A DNA stretch of 64,000 nt from Flavobacterium solisilvae (GCF_012911605.1 NZ_JAAMPT010000202.1:62001-126000); one strand, 5' to 3'. Counted from the first letter of the stretch, positions 15,556 to 25,509 are shown. Notes: a model not told the origin generated them from the letters alone. Made by a program: numbers and translations.

Positions 15556-17277
15556 GTGCGTCTATTTAAAACGATATTTTTATTTTTTCTAATTTCTAAC
15601 CATTTTGCAATGGCTCAGAATTCATTTATAGATAAAGAAATAAAATTGATAGACAGTCTCATACAATACAATAAATTAGATATTGCTCAAGAGAAAACAG
15701 AGAAACTATATCAACTGTTGACTAATTCCAAAAAATCAAAAAATCAGAAAACTCAATTGTTAGAAATAAGGTTCAGAAAAGCTCTTATACTTGACAGACA
15801 GTCAGCTTCACCTGCTAAATCTATACAAATATTGCAGGGATTGATAGACGAAGCAGAAACAGCAGATTTAAATTCATTGTCTTGCCGCATTTATCTTTTA
15901 ATGGCATTAGCTTATGAAAAAGCAGATGATTTAGATTTGACAGACAAATATCTCCAGAATGCATACAATACTTATAAAAAGTACGAGCTAAATGAAATTT
16001 ATAGTACTTACTGTATCCGAAAAGGTTCTTATTATCGATATAAGGAAGAATTAGATTCAACGCTGTATTATGCAACTAAAGCCAAAGAGTATGCGAAAAA
16101 ATACAGTAACACAACTGATTTAATGGATTCTTATATTTTACTTGGGAATGTTTTTCATAAAACTCATAATTATCCCGAAGCATTAAAAAATACTGTTTCC
16201 TTGTTGAACTATCGTCGTAAAACAACAGACACTGTTTCAATATTTCATAGCTATCAAGATATTTCTTCTACCTATTTTAAAATGCACGATTTAAAAAATG
16301 CATTGTTATATAGTGATTCGTCCTATATTCTCTATAAAAAAGTACCCATAACTAGTAAGTATTTGTTTGGAAAATCGAGATATAAGATATATGAATCTTT
16401 AGGAAACATTGACTCTGCCTATTATTATTTCAAACAATATCATGATGATTTACAGCTTTCACAGAAAGAAGAAGAACATATCAAGGCCAAGAAATTAGAA
16501 GAGCAATATCAAAATGATAAAAAAGAAGTAATTATAAAAAGTAAAAACCAGCAGGTATTTTTTATTAGTAGTTTACTTGTTTTGATTATTATAATTTTTG
16601 TTTTGGTGTTAAGAAAAAATCAAAAAATAAAGAAACAAAATAAAATTATCAACAGTCAATTAGCAGAGCTTTCCAAGGCTTTAGAGCAGAAACAAATGCT
16701 TTTGTCGGAGTTGCAACATCGAGTAAAAAATAATCTCCAACATGTCATCAGTATTCTGGAAATGCAGAAAGAATCTGTTGATTTTAACAATATTGATGAG
16801 CTTATTCGAGGAAATCAAAACCGAATTCATTCTATGGCTTTATTGCATAAAAAACTGAATGTTTCGGATAATGTAAATGAGATAGATTTTAAAAGATACA
16901 TAACCGAACTTTCAGGATTGGTTAAAGAGTCGTATGACAATCACAACAAGAAAATAAGTTTAAATGTAAAATGTGAAATTGAAAATATTTCCATAGAAAA
17001 AGCTTTACCAATAGGTCTAATTATTACAGAGCTCGTAAGTAATAGCATGAAACACGCCTTCAAAAAAAGAAATATTGGTATCATTAATTTAGAAATTACA
17101 AAAAGCGGAATAGGTAATAAATTATACTATGCTGATAACGGTGACGGTTATGATTTTAATAAGGTAAATGAAAAAGGGTTAGGACAGGAAATTATCAAAG
17201 GTTTAATTGATCAACTTGACGGAATTACTGAAATTAAAGAGAATAATGGTTTTGAACTAATACTATATTTTAGATAA
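15556..17277 (+). CDS. TPR-containing HisKA_2 sensor histidine kinase
   Basis: This 573-residue protein starts at GTG 15556. It has a signal peptide (about 1-21), TPR-like repeats (about 35-300, EKADDLDLTDKYLQNAYNTY, PEALKNTVSLLNYRR), a single TM (about 333-352), a short coiled-coil, then HisKA_2 with phospho-acceptor His388 in SELQHRVKNNLQHVISIL and HATPase_c (ITELVSNSMKHAF, DNGDGYDF, GLGQEIIKGL). This periplasmic-TPR layout is common in Bacteroidota. The LytTR response regulator starts 2 bp behind. The operon carries the same tandem operator as the two secreted-protein genes upstream. The signal is unknown. Confidence 0.93.
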   Translation: MRLFKTIFLFFLISNHFAMAQNSFIDKEIKLIDSLIQYNKLDIAQEKTEKLYQLLTNSKKSKNQKTQLLEIRFRKALILDRQSASPAKSIQILQGLIDEAETADLNSLSCRIYLLMALAYEKADDLDLTDKYLQNAYNTYKKYELNEIYSTYCIRKGSYYRYKEELDSTLYYATKAKEYAKKYSNTTDLMDSYILLGNVFHKTHNYPEALKNTVSLLNYRRKTTDTVSIFHSYQDISSTYFKMHDLKNALLYSDSSYILYKKVPITSKYLFGKSRYKIYESLGNIDSAYYYFKQYHDDLQLSQKEEEHIKAKKLEEQYQNDKKEVIIKSKNQQVFFISSLLVLIIIIFVLVLRKNQKIKKQNKIINSQLAELSKALEQKQMLLSELQHRVKNNLQHVISILEMQKESVDFNNIDELIRGNQNRIHSMALLHKKLNVSDNVNEIDFKRYITELSGLVKESYDNHNKKISLNVKCEIENISIEKALPIGLIITELVSNSMKHAFKKRNIGIINLEITKSGIGNKLYYADNGDGYDFNKVNEKGLGQEIIKGLIDQLDGITEIKENNGFELILYFR

Positions 17278-17279
17278 TT

Positions 17280-17975
17280 ATGAGTACAAAAGAAAAGACT
17301 ATTTTATTGGTTGAAGATGATTTCCTAAATAGGCGATTATCTAAAAAAACTTTGATAGAAAATGGATATATTGTTTTGGAAGCTAAGAATGCTAAAGAAA
17401 CCATTGAAATACTCAAAAAAGAAACGGTTGATGTTGCTGTTCTTGATATCAATCTTGGAGAAAATGAACAAAACGGAATAACTCTTGGGCAACAAATTAA
17501 AAATCAATATTCTATTCCGTTTATTTATTTGACAGCTTATGAAAATCCTGAAATCATTAATGAAGCAATATTGACTTCTCCTTATTCTTACTTGACAAAA
17601 CCGTTTAAAAATATCGATCTAATTACATCAATTGAAATAGCCGCCAAACAATCTGCCCTAAAAATAAAGCAAAGTCCTAAAATTTTAGTGAAAGATCAAG
17701 AGTATAATGTAGAAATTTCAACAGAGGATATTAATTTCATAGAATCAGAGGGAAATTATATTTTATTCCATACCGATTGTAAAATCTATAAAACTCGTTC
17801 AACAATAAAAAATATAATGGAAATATTATCTGAATCTACTTTCATTCAGACGCATAGAGCTTATGTAGTAAATAAAACTAAAATTGAAAAGTTTAACATC
17901 AAAAGTTTAGTAATCAAAAATGTAACAATACCTGTTTCAAAAAGCTATTTAAGCAATTTTAATACAGGATACTAA
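17280..17975 (+). CDS. LytTR-family response regulator
   Basis: This 231-residue protein has a receiver domain (about 5-122) with acidic pocket LVEDD (12-14), phospho-acceptor Asp56 in AVLDINLGE, Thr in YLTAYE and Lys in LTKPF. A LytTR DNA-binding domain follows (about 133-231: INFIESEGNYILFH, TRSTIKNIMEIL, FIQTHRAYVVNKTKI, IPVSKSYLSNF). LytTR proteins bind two roughly 9-bp direct repeats about two helical turns apart just upstream of the promoter. The Set B repeats (20 bp) fit that mode. It is cotranscribed with the TPR kinase (2-bp gap). No terminator is visible behind it. Confidence 0.94.
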   Translation: MSTKEKTILLVEDDFLNRRLSKKTLIENGYIVLEAKNAKETIEILKKETVDVAVLDINLGENEQNGITLGQQIKNQYSIPFIYLTAYENPEIINEAILTSPYSYLTKPFKNIDLITSIEIAAKQSALKIKQSPKILVKDQEYNVEISTEDINFIESEGNYILFHTDCKIYKTRSTIKNIMEILSESTFIQTHRAYVVNKTKIEKFNIKSLVIKNVTIPVSKSYLSNFNTGY

Positions 17976-18058
17976 TTTAAAACTAAAACCTAAAAAAATA
18001 GCGTTCCATTTTTATTAATTCCGTAAATTGCACCCTCAAAAGCAATATATTTTTATCA

Positions 18059-21000
18059 ATGGAACAACAAACTCCTTATATTCCTAAAAATAAAGTAAGA
18101 ATCGTAACAGCTGCATCACTTTTTGACGGACACGATGCCGCTATCAATATTATGCGCCGAATTATTCAAGCTACAGGTGTTGAGGTAATTCATCTTGGAC
18201 ATGATAGAAGCGTTGAAGAAGTAGTAAATACAGCTATTCAAGAAGATGCAAATGCTATAGCAATGACTTCTTATCAAGGTGGACACAATGAATATTTCAA
18301 ATATATGTTTGATTTATTAAAGGAAAAAGGAGCTGAACACATTAAAATATTTGGTGGTGGCGGAGGTGTTATTTTGCCAAGTGAAATTGCAGAATTACAA
18401 GAGTATGGTATCACTAGAATTTATTCTCCGGATGATGGTCGCGCTCTGGGTTTGCAAGGAATGATTAACGATTTAGTAAAACAAGCCGATTTTCCTGTTG
18501 GAGATAAATTAAATGGTGAAATCAATCAATTGGAAGAAAAAAATCCAACGGCAATTGCCCGAGTAATTTCTTCTGCGGAAAATTTCCCTGATGTTGCTAA
18601 AGAAACTTTGGAAACAATTCATAAAAAGAATGAAACGTCAAAAATTCCGGTTTTAGGAATTACAGGAACTGGTGGTGCAGGAAAATCTTCTTTAGTTGAT
18701 GAATTGGTTCGTCGTTTTTTAATCGATTTCCCAGAAAAAACCATCGGATTAATTTCGGTTGATCCATCCAAACGTAAAACTGGCGGTGCATTGCTTGGTG
18801 ATAGAATTCGTATGAATGCTATTAATAATCCAAGAGTTTATATGCGTTCGTTGGCAACACGTCAATCCAATTTAGCCTTGTCAAAATATGTAGCCGAAGC
18901 CATTCAGGTGTTGAAAGCTGCAAAATATGATATTATTATTTTGGAAACTTCGGGTATTGGTCAAAGTGATACCGAAATTTTAGAACATTCTGATGTTTCG
19001 CTTTATGTAATGACGCCAGAATTTGGTGCGGCAACGCAATTGGAAAAAATCGATATGCTTGATTTTGCCGATTTGGTGGCGATAAATAAATTTGACAAAC
19101 GTGGTGCTTTGGATGCGATTCGCGATGTGAAAAAACAATACCAGCGAAATCATAATCTTTGGGATGTAAACCCAGATGAAATGCCAGTAATTGGAACCAT
19201 TGCTTCTCAGTTTAACGATCCGGGAATGAACACACTCTACAAAAAAATCATGGATAAAATTGTAGAGAAAACAGGTGCCAATTTACATTCAACTTTCGAA
19301 ATTACTCGTGAAATGAGTGAGAAGATTTTTGTAATTCCACCACATAGAACACGTTATTTATCTGAAATTGCAGAGAATAATCGTAAATATGACGAAACGG
19401 TTTTAACTCAAGTTGAAGTTGCTCAAAAATTGTATGGAATTTATAAAACAATTGAAACCGTAAACAAAAAAACACCACAGTTAGACAAAACAGGTATAGT
19501 TGCAGATAGTTTAAACCGCAATGATGACAATAAAGTTTTTCTTGAATTGCTTGTTCAGCAATTTGATAAAATAAAAATGGATTTGGATGCTTACAACTGG
19601 GAAATCATTTTAACTTGGGATGAAAAAGTAAACAAATACAAAAACCCAGTTTATAGCTTTAAAGTTCGAGATAAAGAGATTAAAATTCAAACACATACCG
19701 AAAGTTTATCGCATTCTCAAATTCCAAAAGTAGCCTTGCCAAAATACCAAGCTTGGGGTGATATTCTAAAATGGAATTTACAAGAAAATGTTCCTGGAGA
19801 ATTCCCTTTTGCATCTGGATTGTATCCATTCAAACGCGAAGGCGAAGATCCAACTCGTATGTTTGCTGGTGAAGGTGGACCAGAACGTACCAATCGTCGT
19901 TTTCATTATGTTTCTCTTGGAATGCCAGCCAAAAGACTATCTACGGCTTTTGATAGTGTAACTTTATATGGAAACGATCCCGATTTGCGTCCAGATATTT
20001 ATGGAAAAATTGGTAATGCTGGAGTTTCTATTTGTTGTTTAGACGATGCAAAAAAACTGTATTCTGGTTTTGATTTATCGCATCCAATGACTTCGGTTTC
20101 GATGACCATTAATGGTCCAGCTCCAATGTTGTTAGGTTTCTTTTTGAATGCTGCTATCGACCAAAATTGTGAAAAATACATTATTGAAAATAATCTTCAA
20201 GTTGAAATTGAAGAAAAAATCAATGAAATCTACAAGAAAAAAGGATTACCAAGACCAAAATACAATGGCGAATTACCACAAGGAAACAATGGTTTAGGGT
20301 TGATGTTACTTGGTGTTACTGGAGACCAAGTGTTGCCAATTGAAGTTTATAATGACATCAAGATTAAAACCTTATCTCAAGTTCGTGGAACGGTGCAAGC
20401 CGATATTCTAAAAGAAGATCAAGCACAGAATACTTGTATTTTTTCTACGGAATTTGCTTTACGATTAATGGGTGATGTTCAAGAATATTTTATACAAAAG
20501 AATGTTCGTAATTTCTATTCCGTTTCTATTTCAGGGTATCATATTGCTGAAGCAGGAGCAAACCCAATTACCCAATTAGCGTTTACCTTGGCAAATGGTT
20601 TTACTTATGTGGAATATTATTTGTCTCGTGGAATGAATATCAATGATTTTGGACCAAATTTATCCTTCTTTTTCTCAAACGGAATTGATCCAGAATATGC
20701 TGTGATTGGCCGTGTAGCTCGTAAAATTTGGGCAAAAGCCATGAAAAACAAATATGGAGCAAACGAAAGAGCTCAAATGTTGAAATACCATATTCAAACT
20801 TCTGGTCGTTCGCTTCACGCACAAGAAATTGATTTCAATGATATCCGTACTACTTTACAAGCGTTGTATGCTATTTATGACAATTGTAATTCATTACATA
20901 CCAATGCGTATGACGAAGCGATTACAACTCCAACGGAAGAAAGTGTGCGTCGTGCCATGGCTATTCAGTTGATTATTAATAAAGAATTAGGTTTGGCTAA

Positions 21001-21484
21001 AAACGAAAACCCAATTCAAGGTTCGTTTATTATTGAAGAATTAACCGATTTAGTAGAAGAAGCTGTATTAAGAGAATTTGACAGAATTACAGAGCGTGGT
21101 GGCGTTCTTGGTGCTATGGAAACCATGTACCAACGTAACCAAATTCAAGAAGAAAGTATGTACTATGAAATGCTGAAACACACAGGTGAGTTCCCAATTA
21201 TTGGTGTAAATACTTTTTTAAGTAGTAAAGGTTCGCCTACGGTTTTACCAGCTGAAGTAATTAGAGCAACTGAAGAGGAAAAACAATTCCAAATTACTAC
21301 TTTGGATAATTTGCACAAAGCCAATGCCGATAAGGTAAAAGAGCAATTAAGTATCTTACAAGATGCCGCAATCAATAACCAAAACTTATTTGAAAAATTA
21401 ATGGACGCGGCAAAATATTGTTCGTTAGGACAAATAACTTCAGCGTTGTTTGAAGTTGGCGGTCAATATAGAAGAAATATGTAA
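18059..21484 (+). CDS. icmF: Fused isobutyryl-CoA mutase (IcmF type)
   Basis: This 1141-residue protein has the IcmF order: an N-terminal B12-binding domain (about 12-140, with [10 protein letters not shown], His25 as lower cobalt ligand), a MeaB-like G-domain (P-loop GTGGAGKSS at 203-211), and a mutase barrel (about 560-1141). The Phe in [20 protein letters not shown] is the residue reported to distinguish isobutyryl-CoA from methylmalonyl-CoA enzymes. IcmF interconverts isobutyryl-CoA and n-butyryl-CoA with adenosylcobalamin; the fused G-domain protects the cofactor. The ATG at 18059 is 83 bp behind the LytTR gene. It ends with a terminator. Annotation as methylmalonyl-CoA mutase is a common but less precise alternative. 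Confidence 0.92.
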   Translation: MEQQTPYIPKNKVRIVTAASLFDGHDAAINIMRRIIQATGVEVIHLGHDRSVEEVVNTAIQEDANAIAMTSYQGGHNEYFKYMFDLLKEKGAEHIKIFGGGGGVILPSEIAELQEYGITRIYSPDDGRALGLQGMINDLVKQADFPVGDKLNGEINQLEEKNPTAIARVISSAENFPDVAKETLETIHKKNETSKIPVLGITGTGGAGKSSLVDELVRRFLIDFPEKTIGLISVDPSKRKTGGALLGDRIRMNAINNPRVYMRSLATRQSNLALSKYVAEAIQVLKAAKYDIIILETSGIGQSDTEILEHSDVSLYVMTPEFGAATQLEKIDMLDFADLVAINKFDKRGALDAIRDVKKQYQRNHNLWDVNPDEMPVIGTIASQFNDPGMNTLYKKIMDKIVEKTGANLHSTFEITREMSEKIFVIPPHRTRYLSEIAENNRKYDETVLTQVEVAQKLYGIYKTIETVNKKTPQLDKTGIVADSLNRNDDNKVFLELLVQQFDKIKMDLDAYNWEIILTWDEKVNKYKNPVYSFKVRDKEIKIQTHTESLSHSQIPKVALPKYQAWGDILKWNLQENVPGEFPFASGLYPFKREGEDPTRMFAGEGGPERTNRRFHYVSLGMPAKRLSTAFDSVTLYGNDPDLRPDIYGKIGNAGVSICCLDDAKKLYSGFDLSHPMTSVSMTINGPAPMLLGFFLNAAIDQNCEKYIIENNLQVEIEEKINEIYKKKGLPRPKYNGELPQGNNGLGLMLLGVTGDQVLPIEVYNDIKIKTLSQVRGTVQADILKEDQAQNTCIFSTEFALRLMGDVQEYFIQKNVRNFYSVSISGYHIAEAGANPITQLAFTLANGFTYVEYYLSRGMNINDFGPNLSFFFSNGIDPEYAVIGRVARKIWAKAMKNKYGANERAQMLKYHIQTSGRSLHAQEIDFNDIRTTLQALYAIYDNCNSLHTNAYDEAITTPTEESVRRAMAIQLIINKELGLAKNENPIQGSFIIEELTDLVEEAVLREFDRITERGGVLGAMETMYQRNQIQEESMYYEMLKHTGEFPIIGVNTFLSSKGSPTVLPAEVIRATEEEKQFQITTLDNLHKANADKVKEQLSILQDAAINNQNLFEKLMDAAKYCSLGQITSALFEVGGQYRRNM

Positions 21485-21485
21485 T

Positions 21486-21515
21486 AAAAAAGTCTCCATT
21501 TAAGGAGACTTTTTT
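21486..21515 (+). terminator. Terminator of icmF
   Basis: AAGTCTCC (21490-21497) and GGAGACTT (21504-21511) form a perfect 8-bp stem with loop ATTTAA and a T-run. Confidence 0.85.
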
Positions 21516-21528
21516 AAATCCAAAGAGT

Positions 21529-22533
21529 ATGGATTCGGTAACACAAATAGTACTTGGTGCAGCTGTAGCTAATGAAGTTCTAGGTAAAAAGCTTGGTAAT
21601 AAAGCCATTTTATACGGAGCAATTTTAGGAACTATTCCTGATTTGGATGTATTGGTTGGAAAGTTTTTAGATCCGTTAACGGCTACCTATATTCATCGTG
21701 GTTTAAGTCATTCTACATTGTTTTTTTTATTGTTTTCGCCTGTTTTGGCATTTGTTATTCAAAAAATAGAAAAGAACAACAATGTAAAATTCAAGGAAGC
21801 ATTAATTTGTTCGTTTTTAGGATTGCAAACTCATGCTTTGTTAGATTTGTTTACTACTTGGGGAACACAACTGTTTTGGCCGTTGGAAACCCGATTTTCA
21901 TTACAGTCTATATTTGTAATTGATCCATTGTATACTTTGCCATTTTTGTTCTTTCTGATCTTATCAATGCGAAAAAACAAAACGGATAGAAAAAGAATAT
22001 TCTGGAACAGAATAGGGTTGATTGTTAGTACTTCTTATCTGTTTTTTACATTGATTGTTCAGTCAATTGTGACGAATAAATTTGAAAAGCAATTAAAAGA
22101 AAACAACATTGTTTATCAGGAAATTGTTGTAAAACCGTCACCATTTAATATTATTTTATGGACAACAAATGTGAAAGTAGATAATGGTTACTGGATTGGT
22201 GATTATTCTTTTTTTGATACAAAACCAATTCAATTTCAATTTATTCCGGCGCAAATAGAATTAATTAAAGGAATTGAGAATGAAGCTGTAGTTCATCAGC
22301 TCAAACGAATTTCAGAAGGTTGGTTTTGTATTACTCAAAAAGATGACCGTTTGTTTTTTAATGATTTACGGTTTGGTGTAATGGATACGGAAAAAGATAA
22401 TTTTCAGTTTGCATTTAGTTATCAGTTGATAAATAAAGACGGAAAAATTTCTGCCACAGAATTACCTAACAAAAATAGAGAACAAGCACAAAAGTTATTG
22501 GCTAAACTATGGGTAAGGTTACAAGGAAATTAG
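21529..22533 (+). CDS. YdjM-type membrane-bound metal-dependent hydrolase
   Basis: This 334-residue protein opens MDSVTQIVLGAAVANEVLG and contains GTIPDLDVL, YIHRGLSHSTLFF and THALLDLFTTWGT, the His/Asp-rich pattern of the YdjM/LexA-binding inner-membrane hydrolase family (DUF457). Several hydrophobic segments (about 75-95, 130-150, 165-185) anchor it in the inner membrane. The C-terminal third (200-334) is soluble and beta-rich. The substrate is unknown. It converges tail to tail with a tiny minus-strand gene, whose stop lies immediately behind its own. Confidence 0.88.
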   Translation: MDSVTQIVLGAAVANEVLGKKLGNKAILYGAILGTIPDLDVLVGKFLDPLTATYIHRGLSHSTLFFLLFSPVLAFVIQKIEKNNNVKFKEALICSFLGLQTHALLDLFTTWGTQLFWPLETRFSLQSIFVIDPLYTLPFLFFLILSMRKNKTDRKRIFWNRIGLIVSTSYLFFTLIVQSIVTNKFEKQLKENNIVYQEIVVKPSPFNIILWTTNVKVDNGYWIGDYSFFDTKPIQFQFIPAQIELIKGIENEAVVHQLKRISEGWFCITQKDDRLFFNDLRFGVMDTEKDNFQFAFSYQLINKDGKISATELPNKNREQAQKLLAKLWVRLQGN

Positions 22534-22671
22534 TTACTGTTCACTATTGTATCTTTTCAATATAGCTTTTAGTTGTTCGGCACGGACAATTTTCTTTGCT
22601 TTTTCTTTACTTTGCGCTTTGTGAAGCTTGTCGTTGTGCGCTTTTATGTTTTTAGCATTGTTTCTTCCCAT
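22534..22671 (-). CDS. Small basic protein, probably leaderless
   Basis: Starting at the ATG whose complement is 22669-22671, this codes 45 residues (MGRNNAKNIKAHNDKLHKAQ and so on), rich in Lys, Asn and Ala and strongly basic, probably nucleic-acid or ribosome associated. A longer reading with a hydrophobic 23-residue extension is possible but would cross the -7 box TACATTTG (22683-22676) that ends 4 nt before this ATG. That box argues for the short form and for a leaderless mRNA. I do not recognise the family. Confidence 0.6.
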   Translation of the reverse strand: MGRNNAKNIKAHNDKLHKAQSKEKAKKIVRAEQLKAILKRYNSEQ

Positions 22672-22675
22672 GATG

Positions 22676-22683
22676 CAAATGTA
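22676..22683 (-). promoter_or_regulatory. -7 box of small basic protein gene
   Basis: TACATTTG on the minus strand exactly matches TAnnTTTG and ends 4 nt before the ATG, so transcription should start at or next to the start codon. No clear -33 TTG is seen. Confidence 0.4.
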
Positions 22684-22761
22684 TAAATTTTTGTTAAAAA
22701 GAATACTTTGGCACAACAATTGGAATGGAAGTAATATCATTAATCATTAAATTTACACATT

Positions 22762-23280
22762 ATGAAAAGAATTACTTTAGTTTTAGCTTTTATCGGGATG
22801 ATAACACTAAACAGTTGCACGGTTAACGAGGATAATGGAAACAATATAGATAACGACACTATTAGTGAAGTGTTTGAACTTAGAAATATAAATTTTTCAT
22901 TTGATGGAGGAAATAGTTATTCTATCTATAGAACTTTAAATCCTCAAATTTATGCTTCAGATGTGGTTTTAATTTATAGAATGTCTGATTTGATTGATTC
23001 TAATACACCAGTTTGGCAATTAATTCCACGAACATTATATTTACAACAAGGTGAATTAGATTATGACTTTGATTTCAGTAAAGAAGATTTTACAATATAT
23101 GCTGGTGGAACTTATGATTTATCTTTAACTCCAGGATATTTAACTAATCAAACGTTTAGAATTGTAATCGTTCCAGGGTATTTTTCAAATAGAATGGCTA
23201 ACCCAGTTGATTACTCTGATTATAATGCAGTAATAAAAGCTTTTAATATAAATGACAAAAATGTGAAAGTACTTAATTAG
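22762..23280 (+). CDS. Lipoprotein of unknown function
   Basis: This 172-residue protein has a lipoprotein signal (MKRITLVLAF, lipobox TLNSC at about 19), then an Asn/Asp-rich linker and a beta-rich domain (FELRNINFSFDGGNSYSIYR, VVLIYRMSDL, WQLIPRTLYLQQGELDYDFDF). Similar lipoproteins are frequent in Flavobacterium, but I cannot assign a family. It is monocistronic with its own terminator. Confidence 0.8.
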   Translation: MKRITLVLAFIGMITLNSCTVNEDNGNNIDNDTISEVFELRNINFSFDGGNSYSIYRTLNPQIYASDVVLIYRMSDLIDSNTPVWQLIPRTLYLQQGELDYDFDFSKEDFTIYAGGTYDLSLTPGYLTNQTFRIVIVPGYFSNRMANPVDYSDYNAVIKAFNINDKNVKVLN

Positions 23281-23301
23281 AATATTTTGCATCATAAAAC
23301 A

Positions 23302-23330
23302 AAGGCGGACACTATAGTCCGCTTTTTTTA
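23302..23330 (+). terminator. Terminator of lipoprotein gene
   Basis: GCGGAC (23305-23310) and GTCCGC (23317-23322) pair around ACTATA, followed by seven T. Confidence 0.85.
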
Positions 23331-23407
23331 TTAAAAAAAAACAGATTTTTTTGCGTCTTTTTTGATGTTTTTTGGTCTAATAGATATAACATTAAAATAT
23401 ATTTATT

Positions 23408-23503
23408 ATGAAAGCAAATAGAAAAGATAACTGCGGTTGTTCAACTGGTCAACCATGTACTTGTACTAATTGTACTTGTGAAAATTGTACTTGTCAAAAA
23501 TAA
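23408..23503 (+). CDS. Cysteine-rich mini-protein, metallothionein-like
   Basis: ATG 23408 to TAA 23501-23503 encodes 31 residues (MKANRKDNCGCSTGQ, then PCTCTNCTCENCTCQK). Eight of 31 are Cys, all in CxC pairs, three of them in NCTC/PCTC-like repeats. This resembles small metallothioneins and would bind d10 metals or be redox active. The reading frame is too short for usual gene finders. It lies 74 bp upstream of a SigZ-type sigma factor whose C-terminus also has a CC plus CxxC cluster, and the two are separated by a 15-bp hairpin. A functional link is inferred. Confidence 0.7.
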   Translation: MKANRKDNCGCSTGQPCTCTNCTCENCTCQK

Positions 23504-23516
23504 GCAAGTTAAAGGA

Positions 23517-23554
23517 TTACTAACCTTATTGTCTTTTTGCAATAAGGTTAGTAA
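23517..23554 (+). promoter_or_regulatory. 15-bp perfect hairpin between Cys-rich ORF and sigma factor
   Basis: TTACTAACCTTATTG (23517-23531) and CAATAAGGTTAGTAA (23540-23554) form a perfect stem with loop TCTTTTTG. The following CTTTAT is a weak U-tract, so it could be a partial terminator, an attenuator in front of the sigma gene, or a DNA operator with dyad symmetry. Confidence 0.65.
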
Positions 23555-23577
23555 CTTTATAATCAATAAAGAAAGAA

Positions 23578-24138
23578 ATGGAAATACCTAAAACAGATAT
23601 TACTTCAGAGAATCTTTGGCAAACGTATGCCAACGACTTGAAACGTTATGTATTCAGTCAAATTAAAGACGAAGAGATAACAAATGATGTTTTACAGGAA
23701 GTTTTTATTAAAATTCATTTGAATATAGAAAACCTGAGAGAAAAGAGTAGTGTTAAGTCTTGGGTTTTTACCATAGCACATAATACATTAATGAATTTTT
23801 TAAATAAGAAATCTGTTTCGCTTCCTGTTGAGGATATTCCTGATGATTTTATAACTAATGAAGAAGTTCATTCTGCAAAAAGTTGTTTACTTCCATTGAT
23901 AAAGAATTTACCTGAAAAATATCGTGAACCTTTATTGTTAAGTGAGATTCAAGGAAAAAAGCAATCTGAAGTAGCTGATGTTTTAGGGATTAGTTTATCA
24001 GGAGCAAAATCGAGAATTCAACGCGGACGTAAATTGTTGCAGCAAGGATTTATGGATTGTTGTCATTATAAATTAAACGAAGAAGGCTTTTTGGTAGGAG
24101 AACATCAGGACAAAGCTGATTGTAAAATGTGTAAATAA
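23578..24138 (+). CDS. SigZ-type ECF RNA polymerase sigma factor
   Basis: This 186-residue protein has sigma region 2 (about 10-75: LWQTYANDLKRYVFSQI, VLQEVFIKIHLNI, VKSWVFTIAHNTLMNF) and region 4 (about 105-160: LPEKYREPLLLSEIQGKKQ, VADVLGISLSGAKSRIQRGR). The tail ends MDCCHYKLNEEGF then CKMCK: adjacent Cys plus CxxC, a possible zinc or redox site seen in SigZ-like proteins. No anti-sigma gene is adjacent; the Cys cluster may do the sensing. It follows the cysteine-rich mini-protein, and a bidirectional terminator follows it. Confidence 0.9.
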   Translation: MEIPKTDITSENLWQTYANDLKRYVFSQIKDEEITNDVLQEVFIKIHLNIENLREKSSVKSWVFTIAHNTLMNFLNKKSVSLPVEDIPDDFITNEEVHSAKSCLLPLIKNLPEKYREPLLLSEIQGKKQSEVADVLGISLSGAKSRIQRGRKLLQQGFMDCCHYKLNEEGFLVGEHQDKADCKMCK

Positions 24139-24167
24139 AAAACCATTCGCTTAGCGAATGGTTTTTT
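24137..24167. terminator. Bidirectional terminator between sigma factor and alpha-oxoamine synthase genes
   Basis: AAAAAACCATTCGC (24137-24150) and GCGAATGGTTTTTT (24154-24167) form a perfect 14-bp stem with a TTA loop and A/T runs on both sides, serving the sigma gene on plus and the aminotransferase-fold gene on minus. Confidence 0.9.
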
Positions 24168-24185
24168 GTTTGTGTTTATTTATGA

Positions 24186-25445
24186 TTACGAAACATCAAC
24201 AGTGGTTTCTGCTGCAATTTTTTTGTATGTTCCGTTTTCTAATTTTTCACGGATAGCTTCAAAGGCTGTCAACGTTTCATTTATATCTTCAATAGTATGT
24301 GAAGCTGTTGGAATCATTCTTAACAAGATAATTCCTTTTGGAATAACTGGATAAACCACGATAGAAAGGAAAATTCCATAGTTTTCTCTCAAGTCGTTTA
24401 CCATAACCATCGCTTCTGGAATAGAACCTTCAAGATAAACTGGAGTTACACAAGTATTAGTATCGCCAATGTTGAATCCTTTTTCTTTTAATCCGTTTTG
24501 TAACGCATTTACGTTTTCCCAAAGCTTGTCTTTCAACTCAGGCATTGTACGCAACATTTGTAAACGTTTTAACGAACCAATAGTTTGTATCATTGGTAAC
24601 GCTTTAGCAAACATTTGCGAACGTAAGTTGTATTTTAAATAATCAATAATGTCTTTATCAGCAGCTACAAAAGCACCAATATTTGCCATAGATTTAGCAA
24701 ACGTAGAGAAATAAACGTCAATTCCGTCTTGGCAACCTTGTTCTTCTCCAGCACCAGCACCAGTTTTTCCTAATGTTCCAAATCCGTGAGCATCATCAAC
24801 CAAAAGACGGAAATTGTATTTTTCTTTCATCGCTACAATTTCTTTCAATTTTCCTTGTTGACCACGCATTCCAAAAACACCTTCGGTAATAAAAAGAATT
24901 CCGCCGCCAGTTTCTTCAGCCATTTTAGTAGCACGTTGAAGATTTTTCTCCATGCTTTCTAGATCATTGTGCTTGTAGGTAAAACGTTTTCCCATGTGTA
25001 AACGTACACCGTCAATGATACAAGCGTGAGAATCTACATCGTATACAATAATATCATTTTTAGTAACTAATGCATCGATGATAGAAACCATTCCTTGGTA
25101 ACCAAAGTTCAATAAATAAGCCGATTCTTTCATAACGAATTCAGCCAATTCTTTTTCTAATTGTTCATGGAAATTAGTATGACCGCTCATCATTCTGGCA
25201 CCCATTGGATACGCTGCGCCATATTGTGTAGCGGCATCAATATCCGCTTGGCGAACTTCTGGATGATTTGCTAATCCTAAATAATCGTTGATAGACCAGT
25301 TTAATATTTGTTTTCCGTGAAACTGCATTCTTGGACCAAGTTCACCTTCCAACTTTGGAAATACATAATATCCTTCTGCTTGTGATGCCCATTTTCCTAA
25401 CGGACCTTTATTGTTTTGTATTCTTTCGAATAAATCTTTTACCAT
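24186..25445 (-). CDS. Alpha-oxoamine synthase family PLP enzyme (KBL/SPT-like)
   Basis: This 419-residue fold-type I PLP protein carries SINDYLGLANHP, PMGARMMSGHT, DSHACI (stacking His140), DDAHGFGTLG (Asp218, His220) and the PLP lysine in STFAKSMANIGAF (Lys251). Members condense an amino acid with an acyl-CoA: 2-amino-3-ketobutyrate ligase, serine palmitoyltransferase, 8-amino-7-oxononanoate synthase. Flavobacteria make sphingolipids, so an SPT-type role is possible, but motifs alone do not decide it and no threonine dehydrogenase is adjacent. A -7 box precedes it at 25469-25476. Confidence 0.85.
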   Translation of the reverse strand: MVKDLFERIQNNKGPLGKWASQAEGYYVFPKLEGELGPRMQFHGKQILNWSINDYLGLANHPEVRQADIDAATQYGAAYPMGARMMSGHTNFHEQLEKELAEFVMKESAYLLNFGYQGMVSIIDALVTKNDIIVYDVDSHACIIDGVRLHMGKRFTYKHNDLESMEKNLQRATKMAEETGGGILFITEGVFGMRGQQGKLKEIVAMKEKYNFRLLVDDAHGFGTLGKTGAGAGEEQGCQDGIDVYFSTFAKSMANIGAFVAADKDIIDYLKYNLRSQMFAKALPMIQTIGSLKRLQMLRTMPELKDKLWENVNALQNGLKEKGFNIGDTNTCVTPVYLEGSIPEAMVMVNDLRENYGIFLSIVVYPVIPKGIILLRMIPTASHTIEDINETLTAFEAIREKLENGTYKKIAAETTVDVS

Positions 25446-25468
25446 AATAACTTTGTATTTAGTCTTGG

Positions 25469-25476
25469 CAAAAGTA
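25469..25476 (-). promoter_or_regulatory. -7 box of alpha-oxoamine synthase gene
   Basis: TACTTTTG on the minus strand, an exact TAnnTTTG match 23 bp before the start codon. Confidence 0.5.
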
Positions 25477-25509
25477 ATTATAAATTTAGTTTACTCCTAA
25501 TCATTATAA

